A DNA stretch of 64,000 nt from Acanthornis magna (Eukaryota; Chordata; Aves; Passeriformes; Acanthizidae). The notes beneath the pieces were generated by a model that saw only the letters and a list, made by a program, of their open reading frames with translations, had not been told where the DNA came from and ran no database searches. The position numbers and the translations under genes are program-made. Below are positions 37,237-48,610 of this stretch, in pieces. The first letter of the stretch is position 1, and each line of letters opens with the position of its first letter. The stretch spans positions 186,001-250,000 of the forward strand of contig JAWUZG010000337.1 in NCBI GenBank assembly GCA_036785705.1, written 5' to 3'.

Positions 37237-38354
37237 TATACCATGCTTAAGGCACAGCGAGGAAATGAAACAAAATAAATCCAATCAATCCAAAATGAAA
37301 TTAAACCAAAATTACCTATGTCTGTCTGTCTGTGTATGTGTGCGAGTGTCTCCAAAGGAGAGAAAGTGTCGGGATTACAAGAACACGCTTGAAAGGCTCA
37401 AGAGCACTTCACTTAACAGTACGTCCATTTGAGCAACATTTAAATTTCTACCTTCAAATTAACCACCTAGCAGAGGAACAACACTTAACAGCATTTAATC
37501 CTAACCATATTTCAAGTTAATAAGACTTCACATAGAAATGAACTCAAGCCCAACACCTCAGAAAAGGACCCCCACAGGATTTACCATCTCTCAATAGTAA
37601 TTTTACTTACAGGCAGAACTTCCTTGCACTTCTAAACTACTTCAGAATCCAGGAGAGCAGCGCCTCTGCCACATTCCGGAGAGGACACGCACACTGGCAC
37701 GCAATGTTTACCATTCAGGCAAAAACAAGGCTGTTTTTTTCCAAGGCTGTTACGATAAAAAAAAAAAAACAAAACAGGACCACGTTAGACAGCAGCACTT
37801 CCTGGGAGCACACAGTGTTTCTCATAAGCTCAAGAGCTGCTCAGCCAAGCTGCAGTTCCTCAAGGCCGATGCCTAAGGAGCATTTCTCAGATCATGGTGG
37901 GGCTCAAAAAGGGGAGGAGAGAGGAATGCACCACCACAAGCTGGGAGATCAAATTTCATTACATGCCCCCCTGCTGACATCCCATTTCATCACAGCTGTC
38001 TTAAGCCTCCATAGACTTCTGAGCTCACAGGCACTCACAGGGGCTCCATGGGGACATCTCTGCACTCTCCATCCTCCTCAAGAGCTGGCAAGTCCCTGAC
38101 ACTCACACTTGCCCCCTGGGCACACTCCAGCCATCTCCAGGCTGCCAAAGAGCCAGGAGGTCCGATCTTGGCACAGGAACTCCCTGGGGACACGCCACAG
38201 CTATCCAGCTTTCAAAAGAACATTGAGCTCACAGGCTGTCCCAGGACAGCCATAGGCACACGCCAGGAGTCCACACGCTGCCCAGAAGCCCTGGTGTCAC
38301 AAGCAATCACTCACAGCACCTCGGTGCTGACATCCCAGGTGGCTCCACGCTGCT
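37110..38354. repeat. Diverged 1.25-kb satellite module (B type) in unit 9
   Basis: The second copy of the module seen in unit 8, nearly identical to it. Differences include a shorter TG-rich run near 37325 and a longer A run near 37757. Two near-identical copies in adjacent long units show that the 4.7-kb form was itself duplicated as a unit. Confidence 0.85.
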
Positions 38355-39720
38355 AAAGAGATGTGATGGCACAGGCACTTGCACATCACTCAAGAGAATC
38401 ACGGGAAAGCTATTAGGAAAGAAAGATTTCATAGCAAAGCCACAGCAGGACAAGCTTCCTTGCCAAGCTTCACTCTACTACTTATACCATGCTCAAAGCA
38501 CAGCGAGGAAAAGCAACAAACAAAAATCCAGAGTCAATCAATCCAAAATGAAATCAAACCCAAATTATCTATGTCTGTCTGTCCGTGTGTGTGAGGCTGT
38601 GTCTCTAAAGAAGAGAAAGGGTCAGGATAAGAAGATCATGGCCCAAAGGCTCAAGAGCACTTCCCTTAAGAGCACTTCAGCTTGAGCAACATTTCACTTG
38701 ATAACTCAAATTCAAATCAACAACTTAGGGCAGGAACAGCAGTTAAGAGCATTTCAACTGAACTGGACTTCAACTACACAACGCTTCACTTAGAACTGAG
38801 CTGAAACCCAAGACCTCAGCAAAGGATCCACACAGCCCTTACCATAGCACTGCAGGAACTTCGAGACCTAACTTAGGGACAAACCTAAAGCACTTCTGAA
38901 TCCACCAGAGCAGCCCCTCTCCCACATTGCAGAGAGCGCATGCACACCTGCACTCCCACAAGCACACAAAGAGGCTCTACGAGGCAAAATTCCCCTCCAA
39001 GCTACTGAAATACTCCTTTCACGTGCCTTGCCATCTTCTCAGCGGCCAAAGCCTGAGGCCTCCGGGAGCGGCAGGATCGGGGGCCCAGGAGCCGTGCTCC
39101 TTCGCGGATGCCCCAAGTGCAGCAAACGGGACAGCTGCCGGCTGGCAGAGGCCCCACGCACAGGGACTTTGCTGCTCACCGCTGCTGCGGCCCAGCACAG
39201 CTGCCAGGGCCTCCTTTGGCACCCCTGCTTACAAGGCCCCAAGGCACGGCCTTTAGTCACAACAAGCCTTCAGCCTGGCCCCACTTCTCATCGGCAGCTT
39301 TCCCTGAACACGGGACAACACCAATGTGATGCCATCCAGGCAAAAACAAATTTCAAAGTCTGTTCAACAGGCAAAAAAAGCAGGAGCACCTTAGAACACA
39401 GCACTTTCTGGCAGCACACAGCGTTTCTCAGAAGCTCCACAGCACCTCAGCCCCGCTGCCTTCGTCAAGGCCAAGGCCTCAGCAGCATTTCTCATATCAT
39501 GCTGCAGCCTGAAAAAAGGGCAGGGGGGGATGCACCAGCACAAGCAGGGAGAGATCACACCTGCCCACAGGCTCCCCATGCTCACATCCCATGGCATCCC
39601 GGGGCTCTCTCAGCTTCCAAAGACCTCTGAGGTCACGGGCTCTCACAGTGCCTCCATGGGGACATCCCACGTGTCTCTAAGTGCTAAAGAGCTCTTTTGC
39701 AACTGCCACTCCCTGGCCTT

Positions 39721-42700
39721 CCAGCAGGACATGCCAGGGCTCTCTCTATCTTCCTAAACAACACACACGACAAGGGCAATGCCAGGGCCTGCAGGGTAAC
39801 ATCCCGGCAATCTGCACGCTGCTAAGGAGCCACGCTGTCACAGCAACTCACAGGGCATGGCCTGTGACATTCCCTCCGTCTCCCTGCTGCTGCTGGACAG
39901 CTCTGATGTCACAGGCACTCACCTCTGGCCCCTGCAGCCATTCCAGGCCTTTCCATGCTGCCACAGCGCTCTGATGTCACAGACACGCACTGTGGCTTCA
40001 TGGCCACATGCCAAGGCTCTCCAGGCTGCAAAAGAGCCCTTTAGCCACAGGCACTTACACAGGTGCCATGGGCACATCTTAGTGCTCCCTCTGCTCATAG
40101 GAACCCCGAGGTCACCAGATATCCTGGCAGCTCCGTGGCCACATCCCCAGGCTCTCCAGGCTGCTCAAGAGCTCTGATCTCACCTGCACTCACACAAGCT
40201 CCTCGGGGACATCTGTCGCTGCTGTGCTGGCAGATTCACACAAAGGCTCCCAGAGCAGCCTGGCCACTGAGTCACGAGGGCCAGAGAGCAGCCCTTGGCT
40301 TTCTCAACTCCTTCTCAGACACAGGAGCCTTGGCGGCGGCTGCATCCAATCCCAGCCTCACACTTAAAGCCAGTGCTTTAAGTAACTCTGTCCCGCAGCA
40401 CTTATAAATGGCCCATCTGATCTATTCCTAGAAAAGCAGCTCTTCCCTAACACAAATGATTCGACACAAACAACTCAATCCCAATTACTGACCACTCCAT
40501 AGAAAAGCTAAACCTACTCCTGGGAGCCTACACAGAGTACAATGGAGTGCACTCAATGAAAGAAATAGGAATGCAGTCCTATATTACAGCAAGCAAAAAA
40601 ACCCAATCCCAAGTAGAGCTCCATGTAACTCACCACACCAACACTCCTGGGCAGCTCTCTCTCCCTTCACCACCAAGAGTGCCCTTGCTTGCTGTCCACT
40701 TCCCCAGCAGGAGCCCTCACACACTCCAAGGAGGAACACGCTAGAAAAACCTCCCCTAGGAAAGGGGACTGACTGCACATTGACACTCTCAAGGGACTGA
40801 CTGTCAGGCAGACGCCGGCAACTCCCGGCAGCAGCTCAGCTGCCAAATCTTTGCCTCACTAGCAGCACCTTCATGCAGGCTTCCTTGCCAGAAGGACTTC
40901 CAGCAGAATTCAAGGCCAAAACAACACACGCTGGCCCTCTGAAAGACACCTGGAGACATTTGCAAATAGCACATGCTCCAAGTGCCTGGACCACGTTCCA
41001 AGGCAAAGCAGCCGGCCCAAAGCATCCTGCTACAACCTCCCACGCGGCCCCCGACTGCTACAGAGCACTCAGCTCCAAAGCACTCCCAGGCCTTCCAGCC
41101 TCACAGCCCACAGGCCTACAGCCTTCTGCAGAGCCCTGAGCTCACCTGCACTCACACACCTACCATGGGCACCTGCCACAGCTCCCTGGCCATGAGAGAC
41201 AGACGTGTGCTCCCAGGCACTCACAGCCATTCCAAGCTGACATCCCAGGGCCCTTTGATCTCATCAGGCACCGCTGCTATGTCACAGGCACTCCCTGCGC
41301 TTCCACGGGGCCATCCCAGGGCTCTCGAGGCTCCTCAAGAACACTGAGGGCACACACAACCCCAGCGGCTCCATAGGGACATGCCACGACTCTCCCATTT
41401 GACAAACCTCTCTGCACGCACATCACGGCCTTCAACAGGCTCTCAGGGCTGACAGCCCACGAGTCTCACGCTGCTAAGGTGCCGCCAGCTCACAGGCACT
41501 CACAGGGCCTCCATGGGGACATCCCTGCACACTCCATCCTCCTCAAGAGCGGGCAAGTCCCTGACACTCACACTTGCCCCCTGGGCACACTCCAGCCATC
41601 TCCAGGCTGCCAAAGAGCCACGAGGCCACATCTTGTCACAGGAACTCCCTGGAGACACGCCACAGCTATCCAGCTTTCAAAAGAACACTGAGCTCACAGG
41701 CCGTCCCAGGACAGCCATAGGAACACGCCAGCAGTCCGCACGCTGCCCAGAAGCCCTGGTGTCACAAGCAATCACTCACAGCACCTCGGTGCTGACATCC
41801 CAGGTGGCTCCACGCTGCTAAAGAGATGTGATGGCACAGGCACTTGCACATCACTCCAAGAATCATAGGAAAACTATCGGGAAAGAAAGATTTCATGGAA
41901 AAGCCACAGTAGGACAAGCTTCCTTGCCAAGCTTCACTCTACTACTTACACCATGCTCAAAGCACAGTGAGGAAAAGCAACAAACAAAAATCCAGAGTCA
42001 ATCAATCCAAAATGAAATCAAACCCAAATTATCTATGTCTGTCTGTCCGTGTGCGTGAGGCTGTGTCTCTGAAGAAGAGAAAGGGTCAGGATAAGAAGAA
42101 CATGGCCCAAAGGCTCAAGAGCACTTCCCTTAGGAGCACTTCAACTTGAGCAACATTTCACTTGATAACCCAAATTCAAATCAACAACTTAGGGCAGGAA
42201 CAGCAGTTCAGGGCATTTCAACTGAACTGGACTTCAACTACACAACGCTTCACTTAGAACTGAGTTGAAACCCAAGACCTCAGCAAAGGATCCACACAGC
42301 CCTTACCATAGCACTGCAGGAACTTTGAGACCTAACTTAGGGACAAACCTAAAGCACTTCTGAATCCACCAGAGCAGCCCCTCTCCCACATTGCAGAGAG
42401 CGCATGCACACCTGCACTCCCACAAGCACACAAAGAGGCTCTAGGAGGCAAAATTCCCCTCCAAGCTACTGAAATACTCCTTTCACGTGCCTTGCCATCT
42501 TCTCAGCGGCCAAAGCCTGAGGCCTCGGGGAGCGGCAGGATCGGGGGCCCAGGAGCCGTGCTCCTTCGCGGATCCCCCGAGTGCAGCAAACGGGACAGCT
42601 GCCGGCTGGCAGAGGCCCCACGCACAGGGACTTTGCTGCTCACCGCTGCTGCGGCCCAGCACAGCTGCCAGGGCCTCCTTTGGCACCCCTGCTTACAAGG

Positions 42701-43184
42701 CCCCAAGGCATGGCCTTTAGTCACAACAAGCCTTCAGCCTGGCCCCACTTCTCATCGGCAGCTTTCCCTGAACGCGGGACAACACCAATGTGATGCCATC
42801 CAGGCAAAAACAAATTTCAAAGTCTGTTCAACAAGCAAAAAAAGCAGGAGCACCTTAGAACACAGCACTTCCTGGCAGCACACAGTGTTTCTCAGAAGCT
42901 CCACAGCACCTCAGCTCCGCTGCCTTCGTCAATGTCAAGGCCTCAGCAGCATTTCTCATATCATGCTGCAGCCTGAAAAAAGGGCAGGGGGGGATGCACC
43001 AGCACAAGCAGGGAGAGATCACACCTGCCCACAGGCTCCCCATGCTCACAACCCATGGCATCCCGGGGCTCTCTCAGCTTCCAAAGACCTCTGAGGTCAC
43101 GGGCTCTCACAGTGCCTCCATGGGGACATCCCACGTGTCTCTAAGTGCTAAGGAGCTCTTTTGCAACTGCCACTCCCTGGCCTT
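39721..43184. repeat. Macrosatellite unit 10 (3464 bp)
   Basis: Standard length less one base (AACCCAATCCC near 40602). It has several private changes near 40550-40590 and is among the more diverged units. It lacks the B-type module. Confidence 0.95.
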
Positions 43185-44174
43185 CCAGCAGGACATGCCA
43201 GGGCTCTCTCTATCTTCCTAAACAACACACACGACCAGGGCAATGCCAGGGCCTGCAGGGTAACATCCCGGCAATCTGCACGCTGCTAAGGAGCCACGCT
43301 GTCACAGCAACTCACAGGGCATGGCCTGTGACATTCCCTCCGTCTCCCTGCTGCTGCTGGACAGCTCTGATGTCACAGGCACTCACCTCTGGTCCCTGCA
43401 GCCATTCCAGGCCTTTCCATGCTGCCAAAGCGCTCTGATGTCACAGACACGCACTGTGGCTTCATGGCCACATGCCAAGGCTCTCCAGGCTGCAAAAGAG
43501 CCCTTTAGCCACAGGCACTTACACAGGTGCCATGGGCATATCTTAGTGCTCCCTCTGCTCATAGGAACCCCGAGGTCACCAGATATCCTGGCAGCTCCGT
43601 GGCCACATCCCCAGGCTCTCCAGGCTGCTCAAGAGCTCTGATCTCACCTGCACTCACACAAGCTCCTCGGGGACATCTGTCGCTGCTGAGCTGGCACCTT
43701 CACACAAAGGCTGCCAGAGCAGCCTGGCCACTGAGTCACGAGGGCCAGAGAGCAGCCCTTGGCTTTCTCAACTCCTTCTCAGACACAGGAGCCTCGGCAG
43801 CGGCTGCATCCAATCCCAGCCTCACACTTAAAGCCAGTGCTTTAAGTAACTCTGTCCCACAGCACTTACAAATGGCCCATCTGATCTATTCCTAGAAAAG
43901 CAGGTCTTCCCTAACACAAATGATTCGACACAGACAACTCAATCCCAATTACTGACCACTCCATAGAAAAGCTAAACCTACTCCTGGGAGGCTACACAGA
44001 GTACAATGGAGTGCACTCTATGAAAACAATAGGAAAGCAGTCATATCTTACAGCAAGCAAAAAAACCCAATTCCCAAGTAGAGCTCCATGTAACTCACCA
44101 CACCAACACTCCTGGGCAGCTCTCTCTCCCTTCACCACCAAGAGTGCCCTTGCTTGCTGTCCACTTCCCCAGCA
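43185..44174. repeat. Macrosatellite partial unit 11 (990 bp)
   Basis: The first 990 bp of a unit. Identity ends abruptly after CCACTTCCCCAGCA at 44174, where unit 1 would continue GGAGCCCTC. Changes such as CATCTGTCGCTGCTGAGCTGGCACC near 43673 are private to it, as expected of an end unit. Confidence 0.95.
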
Positions 44175-45718
44175 ACTTTCTTGTACTCTTAAAAAAGCAT
44201 AACCACGGGGAACAGGCATTGGATGTGGGTGTTACCACATACCCATCTCAATATCTCCATGAAATAATCACTCCTTTAAAGTATATTGCCAAGTTCACAG
44301 AACTTTTATGTTCACAGTCCTGGGGTTATTTCACCAAGACTGAAAATAATCCAACATGTAAAACTTTCAGCTGCAGATGAACTAAGGGAGGAACGGAGTC
44401 ATGTTCACACCACAGACACAGAGTCAGGATCTGCAGCTAAAGCACAGTGTTTTGCAGTGTTTCTGATTATAAAAGCATTTAAATTGTTGCTCAGCACACT
44501 CCAAATACTTTAGTTATGTCATTGGTCTGTGATGTTGTGGACATGGAGCTGGGGAAGGAGGTGCCAGTGAAACATCTTCGAGTAGAACCAAAACCCAAGG
44601 AAAAGCTGTTCCTGCTCTGTCTAATTTCAACAGAGCACACCAGAGAAATTATCACCGTCTCTCCCCTGAGCCAGATGGTGTAGTATTTTGTTCAATTCAC
44701 ATGAAGCTTGCCTCAACTGCCTCTAAAGGTTTTTAAAATTCTGTAGTGGGACAGAATAGTTCCATTAGAGATAGCATACAAGAAACCTGTTTGCCTGTGC
44801 ACATCCAGTGGACAGATCTCTGAGAAATGGAAGACTTCGGGGGAGTAGAGAGGGACAAACTGGGAGAAAATTTCTGAAGGCAGATTTATTCCTTCCTTTC
44901 CCAAAAGGGCAGGAGTACTCCATGTTCGAAAAAACTTATTTTTCAGAAAAAAAGTAGTGGTCTGCCACAAGTGCTGTTTGTGCTGTACCCACTTCAGCTT
45001 TACCTTCTAGAAACGAGACACGAGGTTGTAAAGTGCTATCCTTAGGCAAGCTTTCAGCTTAAAACATGTGCCATGAGTAAGAGATGACCAAAAGAACTCA
45101 CCAACTCCTGCTGAGTTTCCAGACAGCTTGAAACAGATATTTACAATTAAAAATAGGAAGAGATTTAGCAATTCTGATAAAATAACAATTAAGTTAGAAA
45201 CTTAATTAAAAATAAGCTTGAGGATTTGGACTGGATGATGCAGCAATCTCTGTATTTGCATCATACATTTAGTGATGCCATATCTGTTTTGCAGACAACC
45301 AGGCACAACATTCACCTCTCTGACAGTCTCGTTTAACCTTTTTCTCCTTGAAAACACATTTTACCTTCTGTTCATAGCTGAGGGAAATAAAGGTCCATTA
45401 CAGCTCTGTTAATAGAAACAAATATCGACAGACACTGAGCAAATGTGAACAAATCCAAGCAGAGACCTTTCTTGCAAAAGCAATTGATTAGCGGCCCCCC
45501 CCCCCAACTAAGATGAATTCATGCAACCTCATGTGCAGGACCCAGAAAGAGGCAAAATATCTGCACAAGGGGAGCAAAATGCCAACCCATAATACCAAGT
45601 CCAGTCCTCCCCTGCTTCCCTGTCTTGGTTAGAGACAAATATCCCAGGTAGAAAGCACTCTGAACAGGTGCCTCCCCCACAGCAAAGGCATCCCTTCCTC
45701 CCACAACAACAGAATATC
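44175..45718. other. Intergenic stretch between the array and the SEMA4D 3' end
   Basis: AT-rich sequence with only short ORFs and no homology I recognise. A run of 11 C lies at 45495-45505. I found no gene, RNA or transposon in it. Confidence 0.6.
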
Positions 45719-46215
45719 TCAGCCTAAAGTGGGAAGAACTGTTTAATTAACAGACCACACAGCGGAAAGGGAAAGGAAAAAAAGGGTCATTAAACCTGAA
45801 TAAACAGCTGATGAACTTTAGTGTCCTTTTCCTCAGGCGTAGCTTCCCCTTTCCGGGGTCCCCAGAGGGGCCGGGTGGAGTTCCTCCGGTGGCTCCCTGG
45901 ACGATTCTCGTCCGCTGTCCTCCGGGGCTCCTCAGGTTCTCAGATGAGAAAGCAAGTTGAAGAAAAAGGTCCAAAAATGACGAAAAAAAAACAATCCTGG
46001 GGGAAAAAAGGGAAAAAGAAATAAAAAAGAAAACCCAAGCAGCAACCACACCAGTAGCAGCAGCAACCAGCAGCAGCAACTGACTCAAAAAAAATAATAA
46101 AACAAACAGTGTCCCTTCCTTCTCCCTCCCCCGTAGAACAGCTGGGGAAAAAACCCCAAAAAATCCCCCCAAAATTCCCAAAATTCCCAAAACATCCCAC
46201 ACTGGCAGAGCTTCT
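45719..46215 (-). other. Possible degenerate LTR or GC-skewed repeat
   Basis: Read on the minus strand this block starts TGTGGGATG with GGGAATTTT repeats. It passes through a CpG-rich section (45840-45945, with GGGGACCCCGGAAAGGGG) and ends in a T-rich stretch and TTAATTAAACA. The TG...CA ends, a GC-rich R/U5-like part and the isolated position fit a solo LTR of an avian endogenous retrovirus. No target-site duplication or primer-binding site was found, and homopolymer-rich intergenic DNA is an equal possibility. A 151-codon ORF on the minus strand has no recognisable domain. Confidence 0.3.
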
Positions 46216-46762
46216 CTCGGCTGCAGGACACAGTTAAAAGCTACAGGACCATATTCTGGTCAAGTATACAAACGATAGGGAATACGAAGTATCATTTACG
46301 CCACCCCAGGACAGGGGGGAAGGAGGAGAGTCACTTCCCACACAGGACAAAAAAGGAGGCACCAGCAGGAGGGAAAGGTATCGGAGATGAGGCTGTGTGA
46401 CACAAGAGGACAGAAAAGAAAGTAAAAGGGAACTAAGGAAAAATGTTGCAAGAAATGCATCACGCAATGAAGAAATAATGCAAAAAGACAAATGAGATTT
46501 AGAAAGGCAGTAAGATGAAGTGTCCCTAGGCCCCTAGAGAGGAGCACTTTCCTCCTTCACCCACCTTTTTTTCCTCCCATCCTTTCCATCTCCCCACCCT
46601 GGGTTGTAAGCCATTCAATTGAAGCTGAGAGGCTGCCCCAAATTAATTACAAAGTCTTTACATCCCCCCGCCCCGAAAGGAAACCACAAGGTACATTAGT
46701 GCTTCCCAAATGGAAAGGAGTGTCATTGTGTCACATTTCATAAAAGCCAAGATAGAATACAA
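46216..46762. other. Intergenic DNA downstream of SEMA4D
   Basis: Purine-rich plus-strand sequence (46300-46500) followed by a pyrimidine-rich segment near 46550-46600. Nothing codes here. It could be distal 3' UTR if the proximal polyadenylation signals are not used. Confidence 0.5.
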
Positions 46763-48048
46763 TTTATTGTAATATTTATTCTGTTATGCGTACATAATTA
46801 AAAACAGAAAAATAAAACCAAACTGAATCTTACAAAATATAAACTGTTTACGCTAAGATGGTCTAAATTATGTTTGCATGTAAGTTCAACACAGAAAAGC
46901 AGCCCAGGCATACTGCTATTTACTGTTAAAATGATGAATTCTACTTCTAACAATATTTACAGAAAGAAGCAGTGAGAGGAACAATTCTTCAGGACTATAC
47001 TGCACACAAAATGCTTTTTCAGACAAACAGTGCTGCTGTGAACCAGGCTGAGAACAAATGCACACTTTCACCTCACAAAAATGGTTCAAAAGACTGATTG
47101 TTTACGCAGCTTCCGTTTCAGTCTCCAGTTGCATAGGAGAGTGAAGGTATCATCCAGAAAGGGTGAGGCTGCAAGTATTTGTCACAAAAAGAAGCTGAGT
47201 TATTTCTGAATGCGAAAAAAAGAGAAAAATCAGCAACGTTTTCTCATCAGGCTGTGTCCTAACAGTCCATTCCAGCGAGTCACTAGCTGAATTGTTGAAG
47301 TTAATTCTTCAAAAGTCCAGTTTTGTACAGAAAGTAAAATGGGACCTATGTCCATCTGGCTGGCGGTGGTGCTGCTTTTTTTTACCATTAAAAGCAGCAA
47401 AGAAAAAAGCCTTTAAACAAGATTATCCCTGAGTCTTACACAAATCAAGGCAATGCTATCCCCATTATACCTTAAAATCTAAGGTACTTAAAGAGCAGTT
47501 AAAAAAATTAACCAACTAAAGAGATCTAGTGTGCCAGAACACAAAACATAAAACTAAAAACAGTCACTAGAAGCAAAGAAAAAAAGTCCCAATCTGGACA
47601 AAAGTCTGTAATTTACCAATCTGATAAACTAAACTCAATTTCCAATTTGGAATTAAAATGAAAGTAGATCTTTTTGTAACGGCAACTAAAAATATTCGTA
47701 AACCAAAGTCCTTTTAAAAGCCAACTGAACTATAAAGTTACTTTTATTCTATCGAAGAATATGGCCAAAGAACAAGCAAGTAGCTTCACTAGAGCAAAGC
47801 GCTCAGTAGGGGCGAAAATTGGGAATAAACAAGCGGTGATTTGAAACTGGCCATTTGAAAAAAAAACCCAGAATAAAGACAGTACAACACAAGATGCTCT
47901 GGTCTCCAGACAAGTACACCATTTCTCTCGTCTGCTGAGATCTGAACAAAAATGGGCTTGCTCTACAGCTTGAGCATGTAACCCTGCTACGGCTCAGCTG
48001 TCACAGCCAGGCTCTCCATGCTCAAACAGCCAGCAGGACAACCACAGC
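46763..48048 (-). other. SEMA4D: Probable SEMA4D 3' UTR with tandem poly(A) signals
   Basis: Downstream of the tail-coding exon the minus strand reaches two AATAAA signals, at 46780-46775 and 46768-46763, about 1.3 kb after the stop region. The transcript end is inferred from these signals; other polyadenylation sites are possible. The sequence is AT-rich with no other gene. Confidence 0.5.
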
Positions 48049-48610
48049 TCAATTCCGCCACTGAGAGGGACGATGAGGTCCTTCATTCCCCCCCTCCACA
48101 TCTGAGTCAGCGTCCTTGAGTTCACACTTGAGTCGAAGGGCTTGTCCTTGGCCTGGCAGGATGCCCGCGAGTCCCCAGCCTGCCGCTGGCTGTTCCTGCA
48201 GTCAGGCTCCATCTCGTAGCTGGGGCTGTGCGCGGGCTTGGGCTGCTCCCCGCTCTGGTGGCTGGCACTGCCCTGCTCCACCAGCATCTCTTTCATGCTT
48301 TTCTCACAATCAGAAAAATATGACTTTGTTTTCTTCTTACCAAGCAGCAGCACAGAGTGAAATTTCAAGCATTGCCCTGGCAAGTAACCTTTGTAACAGT
48401 TGTAGGAGAGCAGGCACAAAAAGAGAATGAAAAAGAAGAGGAAGAAGAAGAGGAAGAGGAAGATCAACAGGAAGTTATTGTTTGACTTGAGGAACGTTGT
48501 CTTTTCCAGGACCCCCTCGGCTGATACAGCTGGTACTGTTGGCGCATCGCTATCACCTTCTGTGCTCCCATGCTTGAATGTATGCTGTAGGGGATTCTCT
48601 CTTACTTTAT
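47994..48610 (-). CDS. SEMA4D: SEMA4D last coding exon: stalk, transmembrane segment, cytoplasmic tail
   Basis: SEMA4D (CD100) is a membrane semaphorin that signals through plexin-B1 and, on lymphocytes, CD72. The exon opens after a ttccag acceptor with AT, completing Asp with the G of the previous exon. It then reads DK, FKHG, and goes into a membrane segment rich in Leu/Phe (FLLIFLFLFFFLFFFILF), followed by YNCYKGYLPGQCLKF, GKKK and DKPFD. These match the human TM and tail. Two oddities: the Ig-like domain expected after FKHG is absent with the frame kept; and after DKPFD one base is missing (between 48132 and 48131). In the standard frame VKCELKDADSD follows and stops at 48051-48049. As given, the frame runs on to a TGA at 47996-47994 with an unrelated C-terminus. 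The ancestral-frame reading seems likelier to be original. Confidence 0.9.

Larger units (their letters stand above)
34895..39720. repeat. Macrosatellite unit 9, long form (4826 bp)
   Basis: A long unit like unit 8. It has further changes: a 13-bp deletion near 36038 between short GCAG repeats, a one-base insertion near 36411 (CCAGGATCCC), and an extra local duplication of about 127 bp (anchors at 36983 and 37110). Confidence 0.95.
5927..44174. repeat. Macrosatellite array, 3465-bp unit, ten units plus a partial one
   Basis: Landmark sequences recur at 6063, 9528, 12993, 16458, 19923, 23386, 26851, 30316, 35031, 39857 and 43321. This gives unit lengths of 3465 (four times), 3463, 3465, 3465, 4715, 4826 and 3464 bp, then a 990-bp partial unit. 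All units are in the same orientation. The ordinary units differ only at scattered single bases. Left homology begins at CCAGGGGGACATG, about 250 bp upstream of the FBXO15 ATG. Right homology stops after CCCCAGCA. I saw no target-site duplication, terminal inverted repeat or transposase or reverse-transcriptase ORF. Single-base variants are shared between non-adjacent units in a mosaic way, which points to unequal exchange or gene conversion. I do not recognise the family. Known avian satellites I can recall (chicken CNM/PO41 41-bp repeats, W-linked XhoI/EcoRI families) have different unit lengths. Confidence 0.97.

Noticed and set aside
5927..44174. The array as a CRISPR-like or phage structure
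   Set aside because: Unit length, GC/CpG pattern and flanking intron-containing vertebrate genes exclude it; there are no short spacer-separated repeats or cas genes.
5927..44174. The array as a tandem gene cluster or endogenous virus concatemer
   Set aside because: No reverse transcriptase, capsid, LTR pair, tRNA primer site or splice-ordered exons were seen in the unit on either strand.
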